Shown here one piece after another: positions 35,251 to 43,845 of a DNA stretch of 51,662 nucleotides. The notes under the pieces were generated by a model. It did no database searches. It had not been told where the DNA came from and was given only the letters and a program-made list of their open reading frames with translations. This stretch comes from Microcaldota archaeon. GTDB lineage: Archaea; Micrarchaeota; Micrarchaeia; Micrarchaeales; Micrarchaeaceae. The number at the start of each line of letters is the position of its first letter. The first letter of the stretch is position 1. The stretch is taken from positions 1-51,662 of the forward strand of contig JAJZJI010000003.1 in the NCBI GenBank assembly GCA_021828345.1. Direction: 5' to 3'. Position numbers and translations under genes: made by a program.

Positions 35251-37149
35251 ACGAAAAAACATCATAAAAAAGGCGCACATGGTCAGTCCTCTGTAGAATA
35301 CTTGACACTTTATGGTCTAGCAATAGTTCTTGTAATATTCATAGTAGGTGCGTTATATACTACAGGAATAATATCATTTGGCAATAGACCTCAGATATGT
35401 GACTTCAATATTGGGATAAATTGTGAATATTTTAATACAGGGTTTTATGCAACTAACAATACTTATGCAACTGTGCTTTTACTTTCGAATACACAATCAT
35501 ACACAATATCAAATCCAAGAATTGTAATAAATTATGATGGTATAAATACCAGTACATACATATGTGACAATGGATTAATACCCCCAGGAAGCTCCTTTCT
35601 CTGCCAGGTCAAAATGCCTGCTCAATTAGAATCCGCTTATACCCATCAATACCTATATTTAACAGTAGGCGATTGTTCCTTATTAGTATCCTATATAAAA
35701 AATGATAGTTGTAAAAATCCACCACCCACGACATACGTTGGGAATTTATATAGCCAAATAAACCAACTTCCTAAAATTTCCTTATTTGTAGTTTTAAAAG
35801 TTGATAATAACACCATACCTGCGAATAATACAATAGATAATATAACTGCTATAGTATATGCATTTAATAGGCCAATAGGCAAAGCACCAGTTAACTTTTC
35901 AATAAATAATACAAACGCAAATCTTTATACAACTGCTGCTGTTACATTTGATAATGGGTCTGCATTCAACTATATTTATAGCAATAAATCTACGCAAGTT
36001 TTACTCACTGCGCAATATGAAGGAGCTACGGCAAATGAAATAATAACATTTTTTCCATCATATATCATACAATTTGTTCCATATATTTCACAAATGTCCC
36101 AGTTATATTCACAACAGGAGCTAAAGAATGCTATTATTACTATCAATTCTAAAAACTACCTCATGGGAAATTTAAGCACATTTACTATAAAAGTAATAAA
36201 AAATGCACCTGGAACGTATGTCATAAACACCCCTTCAATTAATGTGAGCAATACAACAATGCTAAATTTTCAAAATGTTTCAGGTTGTGGTGCAACTCTT
36301 ATTAGCCTTTCCGGTTTAATACCAAGCTGCGACCATAATGAGGTAGTTGATATAAACTATAAATTTGCATATATTATATATAACGATAATTGTAGCCAAG
36401 GTCCAGAACCATCATTAACCAACCCTAATGATCTTGCTAACAGCATATACACTTATGAATTATCCCATGGGAATGTATATTTAACCCCGACAAATAATGG
36501 TGAAGAAATTTCAGGTCCAAATGGGGTTGTTACATTCGCCAATAAATCGGTAAATTTCTACACTAGTGGAATATCAATCGAAAGGATGTTAATTTCCGGA
36601 TATATATGCACCGGAATATCTGGAAATAGCAATAATTTAAATCTTAATACCAGCCCAAAATATACACAGAATATAAATATACAAGGCAATTACAACAATT
36701 TAACATTAACAAATGGCAAGGGTAATTCAAGTATTAGCGGAAATAATGACAATCTGAAAATAAGCAATGGGGGGGGAAATTTCATATTGCAGGGTAATGA
36801 AAACAATATTACATTATCAAAGGGCAGCGCTGTTTTCAAGATCAACGGAAACAACGATGGTATAAATACATCATCTGGAAACATAAATGTAACACTTCAG
36901 GGTAATAACGATAATATTACAGAGAACTTTGGAAATGGTACATTTACTATTAACGGAAATAACGACAATCTCAATTTCTCTTCGGGCACTGCAAATATAA
37001 TATTGCAAGGGAATGATAACACATTTGGTTTATCAAATTGCAATGTATATATAAATGTTATTGGAAGCAACAATAAATTTAACCTAAATAACTGCAATAT
37101 TTTAGCAAAAAGCATAACGGGAGGAGGAAATAAGATAAAAATAAATTAA
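35251..37149 (+). CDS. Pilin-type secreted beta-solenoid surface protein, ACG start
   Basis: The N-terminus reads KKHHKKGAHG then QSSVEYL then a hydrophobic helix: a class III (type IV prepilin) signal with Gln+1 and Glu+5, cleaved by a prepilin peptidase before Q. No ATG/GTG/TTG precedes it. ACG 35251 has GGTG exactly five bases upstream and is the best start. TTG 35302 would remove the signal. The middle holds Cys-containing beta domains, and the last ~175 residues are about nine 18-residue repeats. N-x-S/T sequons abound. It is probably a fibre or adhesin of 632 aa. Confidence 0.85.
   Translation, partial: TKKHHKKGAHGQSSVEYLTLYGLAIVLVIFIVGALYTTGIISFGNRPQICDFNIGINCEYFNTGFYATNNTYATVLLLSNTQSYTISNPRIVINYDGINTSTYICDNGLIPPGSSFLCQVKMPAQLESAYTHQYLYLTVGDCSLLVSYIKNDSCKNPPPTTYVGNLYSQINQLPKISLFVVLKVDNNTIPANNTIDNITAIVYAFNRPIGKAPVNFSINNTNANLYTTAAVTFDNGSAFNYIYSNKSTQVLLTAQYEGATANEIITFFPSYIIQFVPYISQMSQLYSQQELKNAIITINSKNYLMGNLSTFTIKVIKNAPGTYVINTPSINVSNTTMLNFQNVSGCGATLISLSGLIPSCDHNEVVDINYKFAYIIYNDNCSQGPEPSLTNPNDLANSIYTYELSHGNVYLTPTNNGEEISGPNGVVTFANKSVNFYTSGISIERMLISGYICTGISGNSNNLNLNTSPKYTQNINIQGNYNNLTLTNGKGNSSISGNNDNLKISNGGGNFILQGNENNITLSKGSAVFKINGNNDGINTSSGNINVTLQGNNDNITENFGNGTFTINGNNDNLNFSSGTANIILQGNDNTFGLSNCNVYINVIGSNNKFNLNNCNILAKSITGGGNKIKIN
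36616..37146 (+). repeat. 54-bp coding repeats (18-aa beta-solenoid units)
   Basis: Consecutive units share the pattern [IL]-x-G-N-N-D-N-[LI] followed by about ten variable residues; I-N-G-N and L-Q-G-N units tend to alternate (INGNNDGI, LQGNNDNI, INGNNDNL, LQGNDNTF). The regular 18-residue period and the stacked Asn fit a beta-helix with an asparagine ladder. DNA repeats are diverged, not identical. Confidence 0.85.
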
Positions 37150-37201
37150 TTTTATTCCAGAAGCATTAAATAATTTTACAACAGTTTTATAATGTGGATG
37201 T

Positions 37202-38218
37202 ATGGTTGGAATAACTATTCTTGGCGAAAGCAACAACGTTATAAAACGATTTGATGCAAACTATACATTAAGAAGAGAAAAAAACCTAGACGCTATAAGT
37301 TTGTTATTTCAAAATCCTAATATAGATCCAAGAATTGTAAAATTTAATTGCGCAATATTAAAATCCATAGATGAAAATATAATATTAAAACAAAATAATA
37401 ATGCCATATTTAATTATAATATTATAGTAAACGAATGGTTTAATTGCGCTGCGCGTACAATAACAGAAATTTTTGATATTGATAGCATTAATGACAAATT
37501 CAATGTGTATCTTTCAGATGATTTGATATACTGTTCTGTTTCAAATAATATAGGAAAGACTATAGTTAAAATCGGAAATAAATATGTGGAACGCATTGTA
37601 TCTAATATTGCAAACATATCAAGTATTCATTTTAATAAACACCCAATTAACGCAAACAAAAACATTATTGGCCATAACCAAGATATAAACATATGGAAAG
37701 CAAGAAGATCATTAGCACATTTATCCTATTTATTATTACATGAGACTGTACACATAATTCAAAATACTATGGAAAATGAAACTGATATACTAATGAATGA
37801 TGTTATAAATAATAGAACATTGTGCGCAGTTATTATGGAAGAAGCAATGGCTAGCTTCATTAGCACGTTTCTAAATAAAATTTCTAAAGAAAACCTGATA
37901 TATTATATATCAGAATACCTTCCTTTAAAAAATTATATTGGTAATGATATTAAAAAAATGCGTTATATTGGTTATATAATTGGGATAATGGCGGGTAGAT
38001 ATGCAATAGCGCAAAATAATGATGATTACATAATATCAGAAATAAATTTATTGTTCAATATGCTTCCAAAATCTGAATTTGATGTAATACTTGAAAATCT
38101 TATCAAAATGACAAAATACAATAAAAGTGATCTAATCAAGGGTAAAGAATTCTTCGAAATCATCTGGTATGTAAATCGATTAAGGCGTGATGCAGCACAC
38201 AATATTGAGATGAACTAA
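37202..38218 (+). CDS. Putative zinc metallopeptidase (HExxH), 338 aa
   Basis: HETVH at residues 180-184 lies in a helix (SYLLLHETVHIIQ), and a second helix with EEAMASF starts at 213, the usual distance for a third zinc ligand in gluzincins. I recognise no named family. There is no signal peptide, so it acts inside the cell or is anchored by a partner. GTG ends five bases before the ATG. Peptidase activity is inference from the motif. Confidence 0.72.
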   Translation: MVGITILGESNNVIKRFDANYTLRREKNLDAISLLFQNPNIDPRIVKFNCAILKSIDENIILKQNNNAIFNYNIIVNEWFNCAARTITEIFDIDSINDKFNVYLSDDLIYCSVSNNIGKTIVKIGNKYVERIVSNIANISSIHFNKHPINANKNIIGHNQDINIWKARRSLAHLSYLLLHETVHIIQNTMENETDILMNDVINNRTLCAVIMEEAMASFISTFLNKISKENLIYYISEYLPLKNYIGNDIKKMRYIGYIIGIMAGRYAIAQNNDDYIISEINLLFNMLPKSEFDVILENLIKMTKYNKSDLIKGKEFFEIIWYVNRLRRDAAHNIEMN

Positions 38219-38221
38219 CAA

Positions 38222-38839
38222 TTACTCTCTACGTAAAAAAGGTGTATTAAATTTATCCATTACTGATAGATCTTTGTGCATTATAAGTACAATTCCTCTA
38301 CTCTTTATTATTACGTTATTTGTTAATTTATTCCCTATGTTTATAGATAATAGATTATAAGATTTTTCAATACATTCCGCATCCCAGCCTATTATTCTAC
38401 CATAACTTCTAAACAAAATCCTCTGCATCTCCCAAATAGATAAATGCTTCTCAAGAAAAGAGAGCACGGCTTTTGCATTTTCGTAGTCTACATTAAGTAT
38501 GGACCCACCTTCAGATAAAATAATTTTTTGGGAGGATCTCTGCCCAAAATATTCATATAAATTTTTTATGTTTTCATTTAAATTAGTTGGGTTATAACTT
38601 AAAATTTTTGTAGATGAATTAATAACTAGCTCTTTCATCAATCGGGCACCTAATTGTTCAGACATAATGTCACAAACTGCGATAGAATTCGCAACATTGT
38701 GAGAAAAAGATGAAAATAGGTGCTTATCAATCAAATACTCGGGAAATTCCGCACCAAACCTTTTAAAATAGAAATGGTACATTTCGGTACTACGTATTTT
38801 TTGTATATCTATATCCTCAGGAAACCTAAGTTTATACAT
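38222..38839 (-). CDS. Hypothetical protein, 205 aa
   Basis: Not recognised. It is soluble, mixed alpha/beta, with an aromatic-rich start (MYHFYFKRFGAEFPEYL) and a helical middle. It ends three bases after the convergent metallopeptidase stop. The next leftward gene upstream is only 9 nt away, so both may form one transcript. Confidence 0.68.
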   Translation of the reverse strand: MYKLRFPEDIDIQKIRSTEMYHFYFKRFGAEFPEYLIDKHLFSSFSHNVANSIAVCDIMSEQLGARLMKELVINSSTKILSYNPTNLNENIKNLYEYFGQRSSQKIILSEGGSILNVDYENAKAVLSFLEKHLSIWEMQRILFRSYGRIIGWDAECIEKSYNLLSINIGNKLTNNVIIKSRGIVLIMHKDLSVMDKFNTPFLRRE

Positions 38840-38848
38840 TTTAAGTAC

Positions 38849-39115
38849 CTAATTAAAAAATTTTATTTTATTATGTGCTTTGTATTTACCCATTATCTTT
38901 CTGCTTTTGCTTTTAATATAGTTCCTGCGCATTTGCACCTTTACATGCCTAACAGTTCTTTGTATTAATTTTCTATGTCCAAACCATTTATGGCCAAACT
39001 TAACTGTATCAATAACTCCAGATATTGGGGTGTAACTAATAACGACACCAGTTAGATCTCTTACGAACGCTTTGTGCTCAGAACTTAATCGCATTCTATT
39101 TGTATCTAACCCCAT
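38849..39115 (-). CDS. Small basic protein, 88 aa
   Basis: Not recognised. It is rich in Lys, Arg and His, especially in the second half (KLIQRTVRHVKVQMRRNYIK), consistent with nucleic-acid or ribosome contact. It has no cysteines. It lies directly upstream of the 205-aa gene. Confidence 0.6.
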   Translation of the reverse strand: MGLDTNRMRLSSEHKAFVRDLTGVVISYTPISGVIDTVKFGHKWFGHRKLIQRTVRHVKVQMRRNYIKSKSRKIMGKYKAHNKIKFFN

Positions 39116-39223
39116 TAACTGACCTCGATCTTTTTTTAAGTCAAATAACTTTTGAAAGTAAGATTTAAAAGGAATATGCTATAAAAATTTAGCGGCACTA
39201 TACCAATTATAAAGAGCAATACC

Positions 39224-39808
39224 CTAATTAATCATCGCAATAACTTGGTCAGTGCTACGTATTAACCCTATTCTGGGAAAAATAAATTTTTGAGTTGTAT
39301 CATGCTCCTCTTTTGATGATGCAGTCATTGCATCTATTGCAAATATTTGATTATAACCATGCTGATACGCTTCCCTTGCAGTAGTTTCTACTCCAATATT
39401 TGTTGAAATACCGCATAAAACTATAGTAGTTATATTGCGCCGTCTAAGTTGCAGATCAAGTTCAGTACCATAAAAAGCGCCCCATTGCCTCTTTGTTATT
39501 ACTATATCTTTATCCGATTTATTTATTTGTTCTATAAACTCAGACCAATCCTTTGGCCTTTCACTTATATTCCACGAAGGAGCAGAATCAACAAGGGGTT
39601 TTAACATATCCTGCCCATCATGCGAATTTACATGAACTAGCACAACTGTTAAGTTAATACTTCTGAATGTATTTGTTAATTTTACAATATTATCTATTAC
39701 CTGTTTTGAGCTATAAGGTTCAAATGGTCTTTGCATTGCAGCAATGCCTTTTTGCATATCTATAACTACAAGTGCTGTTTTTTTTGAATCTATATTTATT
39801 GCATCCAT
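39224..39808 (-). CDS. Isochorismatase-like hydrolase lacking the catalytic Cys
   Basis: The cysteine-hydrolase fold with Asp17 (VVIDMQK) and Lys106 (TKRQWG) is intact. The nucleophile position in GISTNIGVETTAREA is Gly139 where nicotinamidases and other members have Cys. True isochorismatases such as PhzD also carry Gly there and use the Asp alone. The 194-aa enzyme may therefore be a vinyl-ether hydrolase rather than an amidase. The substrate is unknown. Confidence 0.85.
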   Translation of the reverse strand: MDAINIDSKKTALVVIDMQKGIAAMQRPFEPYSSKQVIDNIVKLTNTFRSINLTVVLVHVNSHDGQDMLKPLVDSAPSWNISERPKDWSEFIEQINKSDKDIVITKRQWGAFYGTELDLQLRRRNITTIVLCGISTNIGVETTAREAYQHGYNQIFAIDAMTASSKEEHDTTQKFIFPRIGLIRSTDQVIAMIN

Positions 39809-39907
39809 ATAATCATATAATATTTATAAAGAAAAAATAATAACGTTTGCAGTGTTTTAGTATCTATAATTGATTATACAATAAATTTTTTAATAAAAAA
39901 ATAAAAA

Positions 39908-39979
39908 TGGGCTCGCGGAGAATCGGACTCCGGATCTTCACCTTGTCAAGGTGACGTCTTACCACTCGACTACGAGCCC
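39908..39979 (-). tRNA. tRNA-Val(GAC) with unusual T-loop
   Basis: Acceptor GGGCTCG pairs with CGAGCCC, discriminator A. Anticodon stem TCACC/GGTGA holds loop TTGACAA. T stem CGGAG/CTCCG is perfect, but its loop reads TCCGATT, so position 55 is C instead of the near-universal T (pseudouridine). There is no intron. Confidence 0.88.
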
Positions 39980-40019
39980 ATATAATAATATAAATATAGT
40001 AAGATGTACTTTTTATTAT

Positions 40020-40931
40020 TTATATATTTAGCTTCATCCCATCAAATGCTACTAAACTATTTTTAAACGCCTTTTTAGCATCATCCAATAGTATACTACC
40101 GTCTTTATACCTGGCACTTACATGAAATAGCACTAATTTTTTAACATGAGCGTCACTAGCTAATAAACCAACTTCATATGCGGTAGAGTGCATTCGTTCT
40201 TTTGCTAATTTTATTAAATCATATGAGTAAGTAGCCTCATGAATTAAAACATCAGCATTTTTTAATATATTTATTGTAGACTTAAGTGGGCGCGTATCTG
40301 TTGCGTAAATAATTTTTTTGCCTAAAACTTCTGAAGATATTTCGGATAACTTAACTATTTTGCCATTTACTTTTAATTTGCCCAATTTTACTATTTTTGA
40401 AAACATCTCTCCATTTATACCTAAGGAATTTGCTTTTTTACTGTCAAATCGCAAACGATCGTTTGTTTTAAATACATACCCCATTGTTTTTATAGAATGT
40501 TTTAGAGGATATGCAGATATAACATAATCCTTTTCTTTTATTACTACACCTTTTTTTATTCCATGTATATTTATTTTATATGGAATTATAGCGTTATCAA
40601 ATGTTATTAACTCATTTATTTTATCTTGATAACCATCAGGTATAAATATATTTATTGGTTTTAACCGGTTATTTAGCGCCAACGTTCTTAGAAGACCTGC
40701 TATACCTATTACATGATCACCATGTAGATGTGTTATAAATATAGAATTTATTTTATTTATATTCACAGAATATATCATTAATTGCCGCTGTACACCTTCG
40801 CCACAGTCAAATAGCAGCACCTCACCATCGTATTCTATAGCAACAGAAGGCAATGCCCTACTACGTGTTGGAACAGATCCTGACGTACCTAAAAAAACAA
40901 TATTAACATTATTACTGGTCAACCATCTCAA
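40020..40931 (-). CDS. rnz: Ribonuclease Z (tRNA 3' endonuclease)
   Basis: Trims the 3' trailer of tRNA precursors, needed because none of the tRNAs here encodes CCA. It is a metallo-beta-lactamase fold: FLGTSGSVPT at the N-terminus, THLHGDH with His68, His70, Asp72 and His73, later LIHEATY and HMHSTA-like RMHSTAYE. Its 303 aa are typical. The start is TTG and overlaps the NFACT gene by 20 nt, so translation is coupled. Confidence 0.95.
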   Translation of the reverse strand: MRWLTSNNVNIVFLGTSGSVPTRSRALPSVAIEYDGEVLLFDCGEGVQRQLMIYSVNINKINSIFITHLHGDHVIGIAGLLRTLALNNRLKPINIFIPDGYQDKINELITFDNAIIPYKINIHGIKKGVVIKEKDYVISAYPLKHSIKTMGYVFKTNDRLRFDSKKANSLGINGEMFSKIVKLGKLKVNGKIVKLSEISSEVLGKKIIYATDTRPLKSTINILKNADVLIHEATYSYDLIKLAKERMHSTAYEVGLLASDAHVKKLVLFHVSARYKDGSILLDDAKKAFKNSLVAFDGMKLNI

Positions 40932-42009
40932 TCTCTATTAGTTTTTCTTTTTTATCTACTTTTATTATATTAAACCCCTGTGCTAGTATTTGCAATTTTT
41001 CTATATCTATATTCTCATTTTCCTTAATTTCTGAAAGCAGATGATTTAATATATTCATATGCTCAAAAATGAATTTTCCTATAATTTTGTTCTCATCTAT
41101 TTCATTATCAATATTTTTAAGAATATTCTTTTGCTTATTTATACTATTTGATATACGCTCAAATTCTGGATTAATTTTATTTGAATAAATTGGCGCATTT
41201 TCAGCATATATAAATTCAAACATTTTTTCAAGAGTTTCAAATTGCTTTTTATCAAAATTTTCATATTTTTTTAACTCCATTATACTATAATCAACTACAC
41301 TATTATCTTTCTGATAAACAGTATTTAATCTATTAAAATTATTGCTAGATATTCGCTCAAGTAGTTTCATAATTTCATTTGCCTTATTAATCCCAATTGT
41401 ATTTAATTTTGACTTAGGATCAATATTTAATATTAGCAGTTCATTTTCTATGTATATTGCGCCAATATTGCAAATACTTGAAAAAAATTGTATGGTACGT
41501 TTTTCTTTATATAATTCAAAGAGCTGTTCAAATTTAGTAGCTGCATTCTCCTTTTTTGGCATCTGGTATATTGATTTTGGTTTTACTGCTCTGTCCTTAA
41601 ATTCATGCACTTTATAAGCCAAAAGTATCTGCATATTGCTATCCGTAATTATAAAATTACCTTTTCCAAACATTTCAAGTATTATATATACACTTTCGTC
41701 TTTTTTTTGTAAGGAAATTTGAAGAATTCTGTCATTGCCTAATTGTTTTATTGCACTTATTTTATACCCAATAATTCTTTTTCTAACAGCCAAGCTAAAA
41801 TTTGTCGGATTATCTATCTTTTCTATATACTCCGTATTATTCAGACTCTTGCATAAAATACACAATATATTATGCTCGCTACCATCTTTTTTAAGCTTAA
41901 TACGAAATTTATCCTCCTCTATTTCATAAAATTTTTCTACGTAACTATCAACATACCTTTGTAATTCTTCTATTAATAAAGATAATTCTAACGCTGATAA
42001 TTCATGCAT
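40912..42009 (-). CDS. NFACT-N protein, C-terminal half missing
   Basis: Homologue of the ribosome quality-control factor Rqc2/NEMF/RqcH, which binds stalled 60S/50S subunits and recruits tRNA. The NFACT-N domain is clear: VRKRIIGYKISAIKQ, then Asp93-Arg94 in GNDRIL (the pair needed for C-terminal tailing), EMFGKGNFIITDS, and later helices. Archaeal members run to about 650 aa, with a coiled coil and an NFACT-R (DUF814) domain. This one ends at 365, inside the helical region, running into rnz. Confidence 0.82.
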   Translation of the reverse strand: MHELSALELSLLIEELQRYVDSYVEKFYEIEEDKFRIKLKKDGSEHNILCILCKSLNNTEYIEKIDNPTNFSLAVRKRIIGYKISAIKQLGNDRILQISLQKKDESVYIILEMFGKGNFIITDSNMQILLAYKVHEFKDRAVKPKSIYQMPKKENAATKFEQLFELYKEKRTIQFFSSICNIGAIYIENELLILNIDPKSKLNTIGINKANEIMKLLERISSNNFNRLNTVYQKDNSVVDYSIMELKKYENFDKKQFETLEKMFEFIYAENAPIYSNKINPEFERISNSINKQKNILKNIDNEIDENKIIGKFIFEHMNILNHLLSEIKENENIDIEKLQILAQGFNIIKVDKKEKLIEIEMVDQ

Positions 42010-42012
42010 ACA

Positions 42013-42804
42013 TTATACCTTTTTGAGTTTTTTTAATCCCTCTTCTTTTGCAATATCAGAAAATAACCTTGCGGTTTTAGCAGTATCTACATTTGTTTGA
42101 AACGCAGTACCTATCTGTACAATATCCGCACCACTCTGGTAAGCATCGCGCACATTATCAACTGTTGATATGCCTCCAGCTACGATGTATGGAACATCAA
42201 CAACCGATTTCACCATTTTTATCATTTCTTTAGGTATAGGACCTGCACCCTGCTGTTTTGGATTAGAACCGGTATCTGTTATTATAAATCTATTGCCAAG
42301 ATATTCGCCAGCCATCGCTAATGATGCAGCTATTTTGGGTTTTTCTCTTGGAACAAGATTTGCATCGCCTACCCAACCTACAGTGCCGCCTGGATGTACA
42401 ATTATATATCCAACTGGAAGCGCTTCTATCTTTAATGATCTTATTACCGGGGCTGCAAGCATTTGTGCCTGTGTTATCCAATAAGGATTTCTAGCATTCA
42501 ACAATGACATAAAGTACACTGCATCAGCATATTTTGACAATGTTGCTATATTTCCAGGAAATAAAACTACCGGAACATCAACACTCTCTTTAATATTTTT
42601 CGTAAGTTCATCAAGCATCTCTCCTTGGATACCTATACTACCCCCAATTAATATTAAATCTGAACCGTTCTCAGCACATTTCTTAGCAGTTTCTAATGCG
42701 TCATGTCCTGTTTTATAGTCATCAGGATCAACAAGGCTGAAAAAAAGCGCTCCTTTGCTCTCCAACATCTCATTTATATATAATTCAACTTTTCCGTTTT
42801 TCAT
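42013..42804 (-). CDS. Geranylgeranylglyceryl-phosphate synthase
   Basis: Makes the first ether bond of archaeal membrane lipids from glycerol-1-phosphate and GGPP. It is a TIM-barrel with family blocks SLVDPDD, LILIGGSIG, VVLFPGN, GYIIVHPGGTVGWVG, and the phosphate-binding VAGGIST and IVQIGTAF. Its 263 aa match the group. It lies 3 nt upstream of the NFACT gene in a leftward operon. Confidence 0.96.
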   Translation of the reverse strand: MKNGKVELYINEMLESKGALFFSLVDPDDYKTGHDALETAKKCAENGSDLILIGGSIGIQGEMLDELTKNIKESVDVPVVLFPGNIATLSKYADAVYFMSLLNARNPYWITQAQMLAAPVIRSLKIEALPVGYIIVHPGGTVGWVGDANLVPREKPKIAASLAMAGEYLGNRFIITDTGSNPKQQGAGPIPKEMIKMVKSVVDVPYIVAGGISTVDNVRDAYQSGADIVQIGTAFQTNVDTAKTARLFSDIAKEEGLKKLKKV

Positions 42805-42834
42805 AAAAATTACCGATTTAAATTAAGTATTAAA

Positions 42835-43845
42835 TTAGTTAATGCATGATTTTATCATAGCTACGCCTTCAACTTCAATTTTTGCTTTTGGAACAAATCC
42901 TAACTCTGATGATACCTTCTTTATGCTCACAACCCTATTACTCATAAGAAAATCCATCTCATCCTTGTTTATTTTTGATCTGCCAAAAACCTTAGCTACT
43001 ATTGATGAGATAGTGCCATTTGGCGCAGCTACATTCATATATTTTGCAGCAAGAGTAAAAAGCTCTTTTTGAGTGTGTGCTACGCCATCAGTTATTATGT
43101 AAATTTTATTATGGCTCTTTTCAGTTTTTGCTGAAATAACAAAGGCGTTAGCTGCATCCATTACATTCAAAAGGGTCAGATGATTCAATTCATTACCTAT
43201 ATATCGCATTTTGCCTGATTTTATCATCATAAATACTTTATAAAAGGATGGTTTTTCATAGCCTTTGCCATACAGCGTACCCATTCTAAATATGGTATAA
43301 TGTATGTTTTTATGGACATCAGTAAATGACTTTATTACCTGTTCTGCAATATATTTGCTCTTCCCATATGGAGTATCAGGATTTACCTGTGACTCTTCTG
43401 TCAACACGCTATTGTTTGATTTATGCCCATATACCCCCATTGAGCTTGCAAATATAAAATGAACATCCTTTTTTTGAGGATTAGCCTCCACTATGGCAGT
43501 TAATAAATTTTCTGTACCTACAACATTAACATCCATTATAGTATCAAATGAATTATTCTCCCTATACACTGCAGCAGCAGCGTGAAATACAAAATCAACC
43601 CCAGTACATGCATTTATTAACTCCGTTTTATGCTTATCATTAGGTATAGTTATATCGACGGTATAAGGTATAACACCTGCAGGTATCTCTTTTATTATAT
43701 TTATATTATTTGGATCGTCTCTTATTAATGCACGCACTAGGTAACCCTCATTAATAAGCAGATGCGCAATTTCATGCCCCAATGTGCTAGTTGCACCTGT
43801 AAGCAATGCCACTTTGCTACTTTTTTGTTTTGGAGAGTTTACCAT
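42835..43845 (-). CDS. Extended SDR (NAD-dependent epimerase/dehydratase/3beta-HSD-like)
   Basis: The dinucleotide motif TGATSTLG is at residues 16-23 and the catalytic YGKSK appears after SSMGVYG. The 3beta-HSD-type VNVVGTENLL is also present. Substrates could be nucleotide sugars, sterol-like or isoprenoid compounds. I chose ATG 43845 (GTG six bases upstream); ATG 43869 adds eight residues. It overlaps the upstream PRODH-like gene by 29 nt, so the two are coupled. Confidence 0.87.
   Translation of the reverse strand: MVNSPKQKSSKVALLTGATSTLGHEIAHLLINEGYLVRALIRDDPNNINIIKEIPAGVIPYTVDITIPNDKHKTELINACTGVDFVFHAAAAVYRENNSFDTIMDVNVVGTENLLTAIVEANPQKKDVHFIFASSMGVYGHKSNNSVLTEESQVNPDTPYGKSKYIAEQVIKSFTDVHKNIHYTIFRMGTLYGKGYEKPSFYKVFMMIKSGKMRYIGNELNHLTLLNVMDAANAFVISAKTEKSHNKIYIITDGVAHTQKELFTLAAKYMNVAAPNGTISSIVAKVFGRSKINKDEMDFLMSNRVVSIKKVSSELGFVPKAKIEVEGVAMIKSCIN

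Noticed and set aside
36616..37146. Direct repeats as a CRISPR-like array
   Set aside because: The 54-bp units are diverged, contiguous and in frame, so they are protein repeats without spacers.
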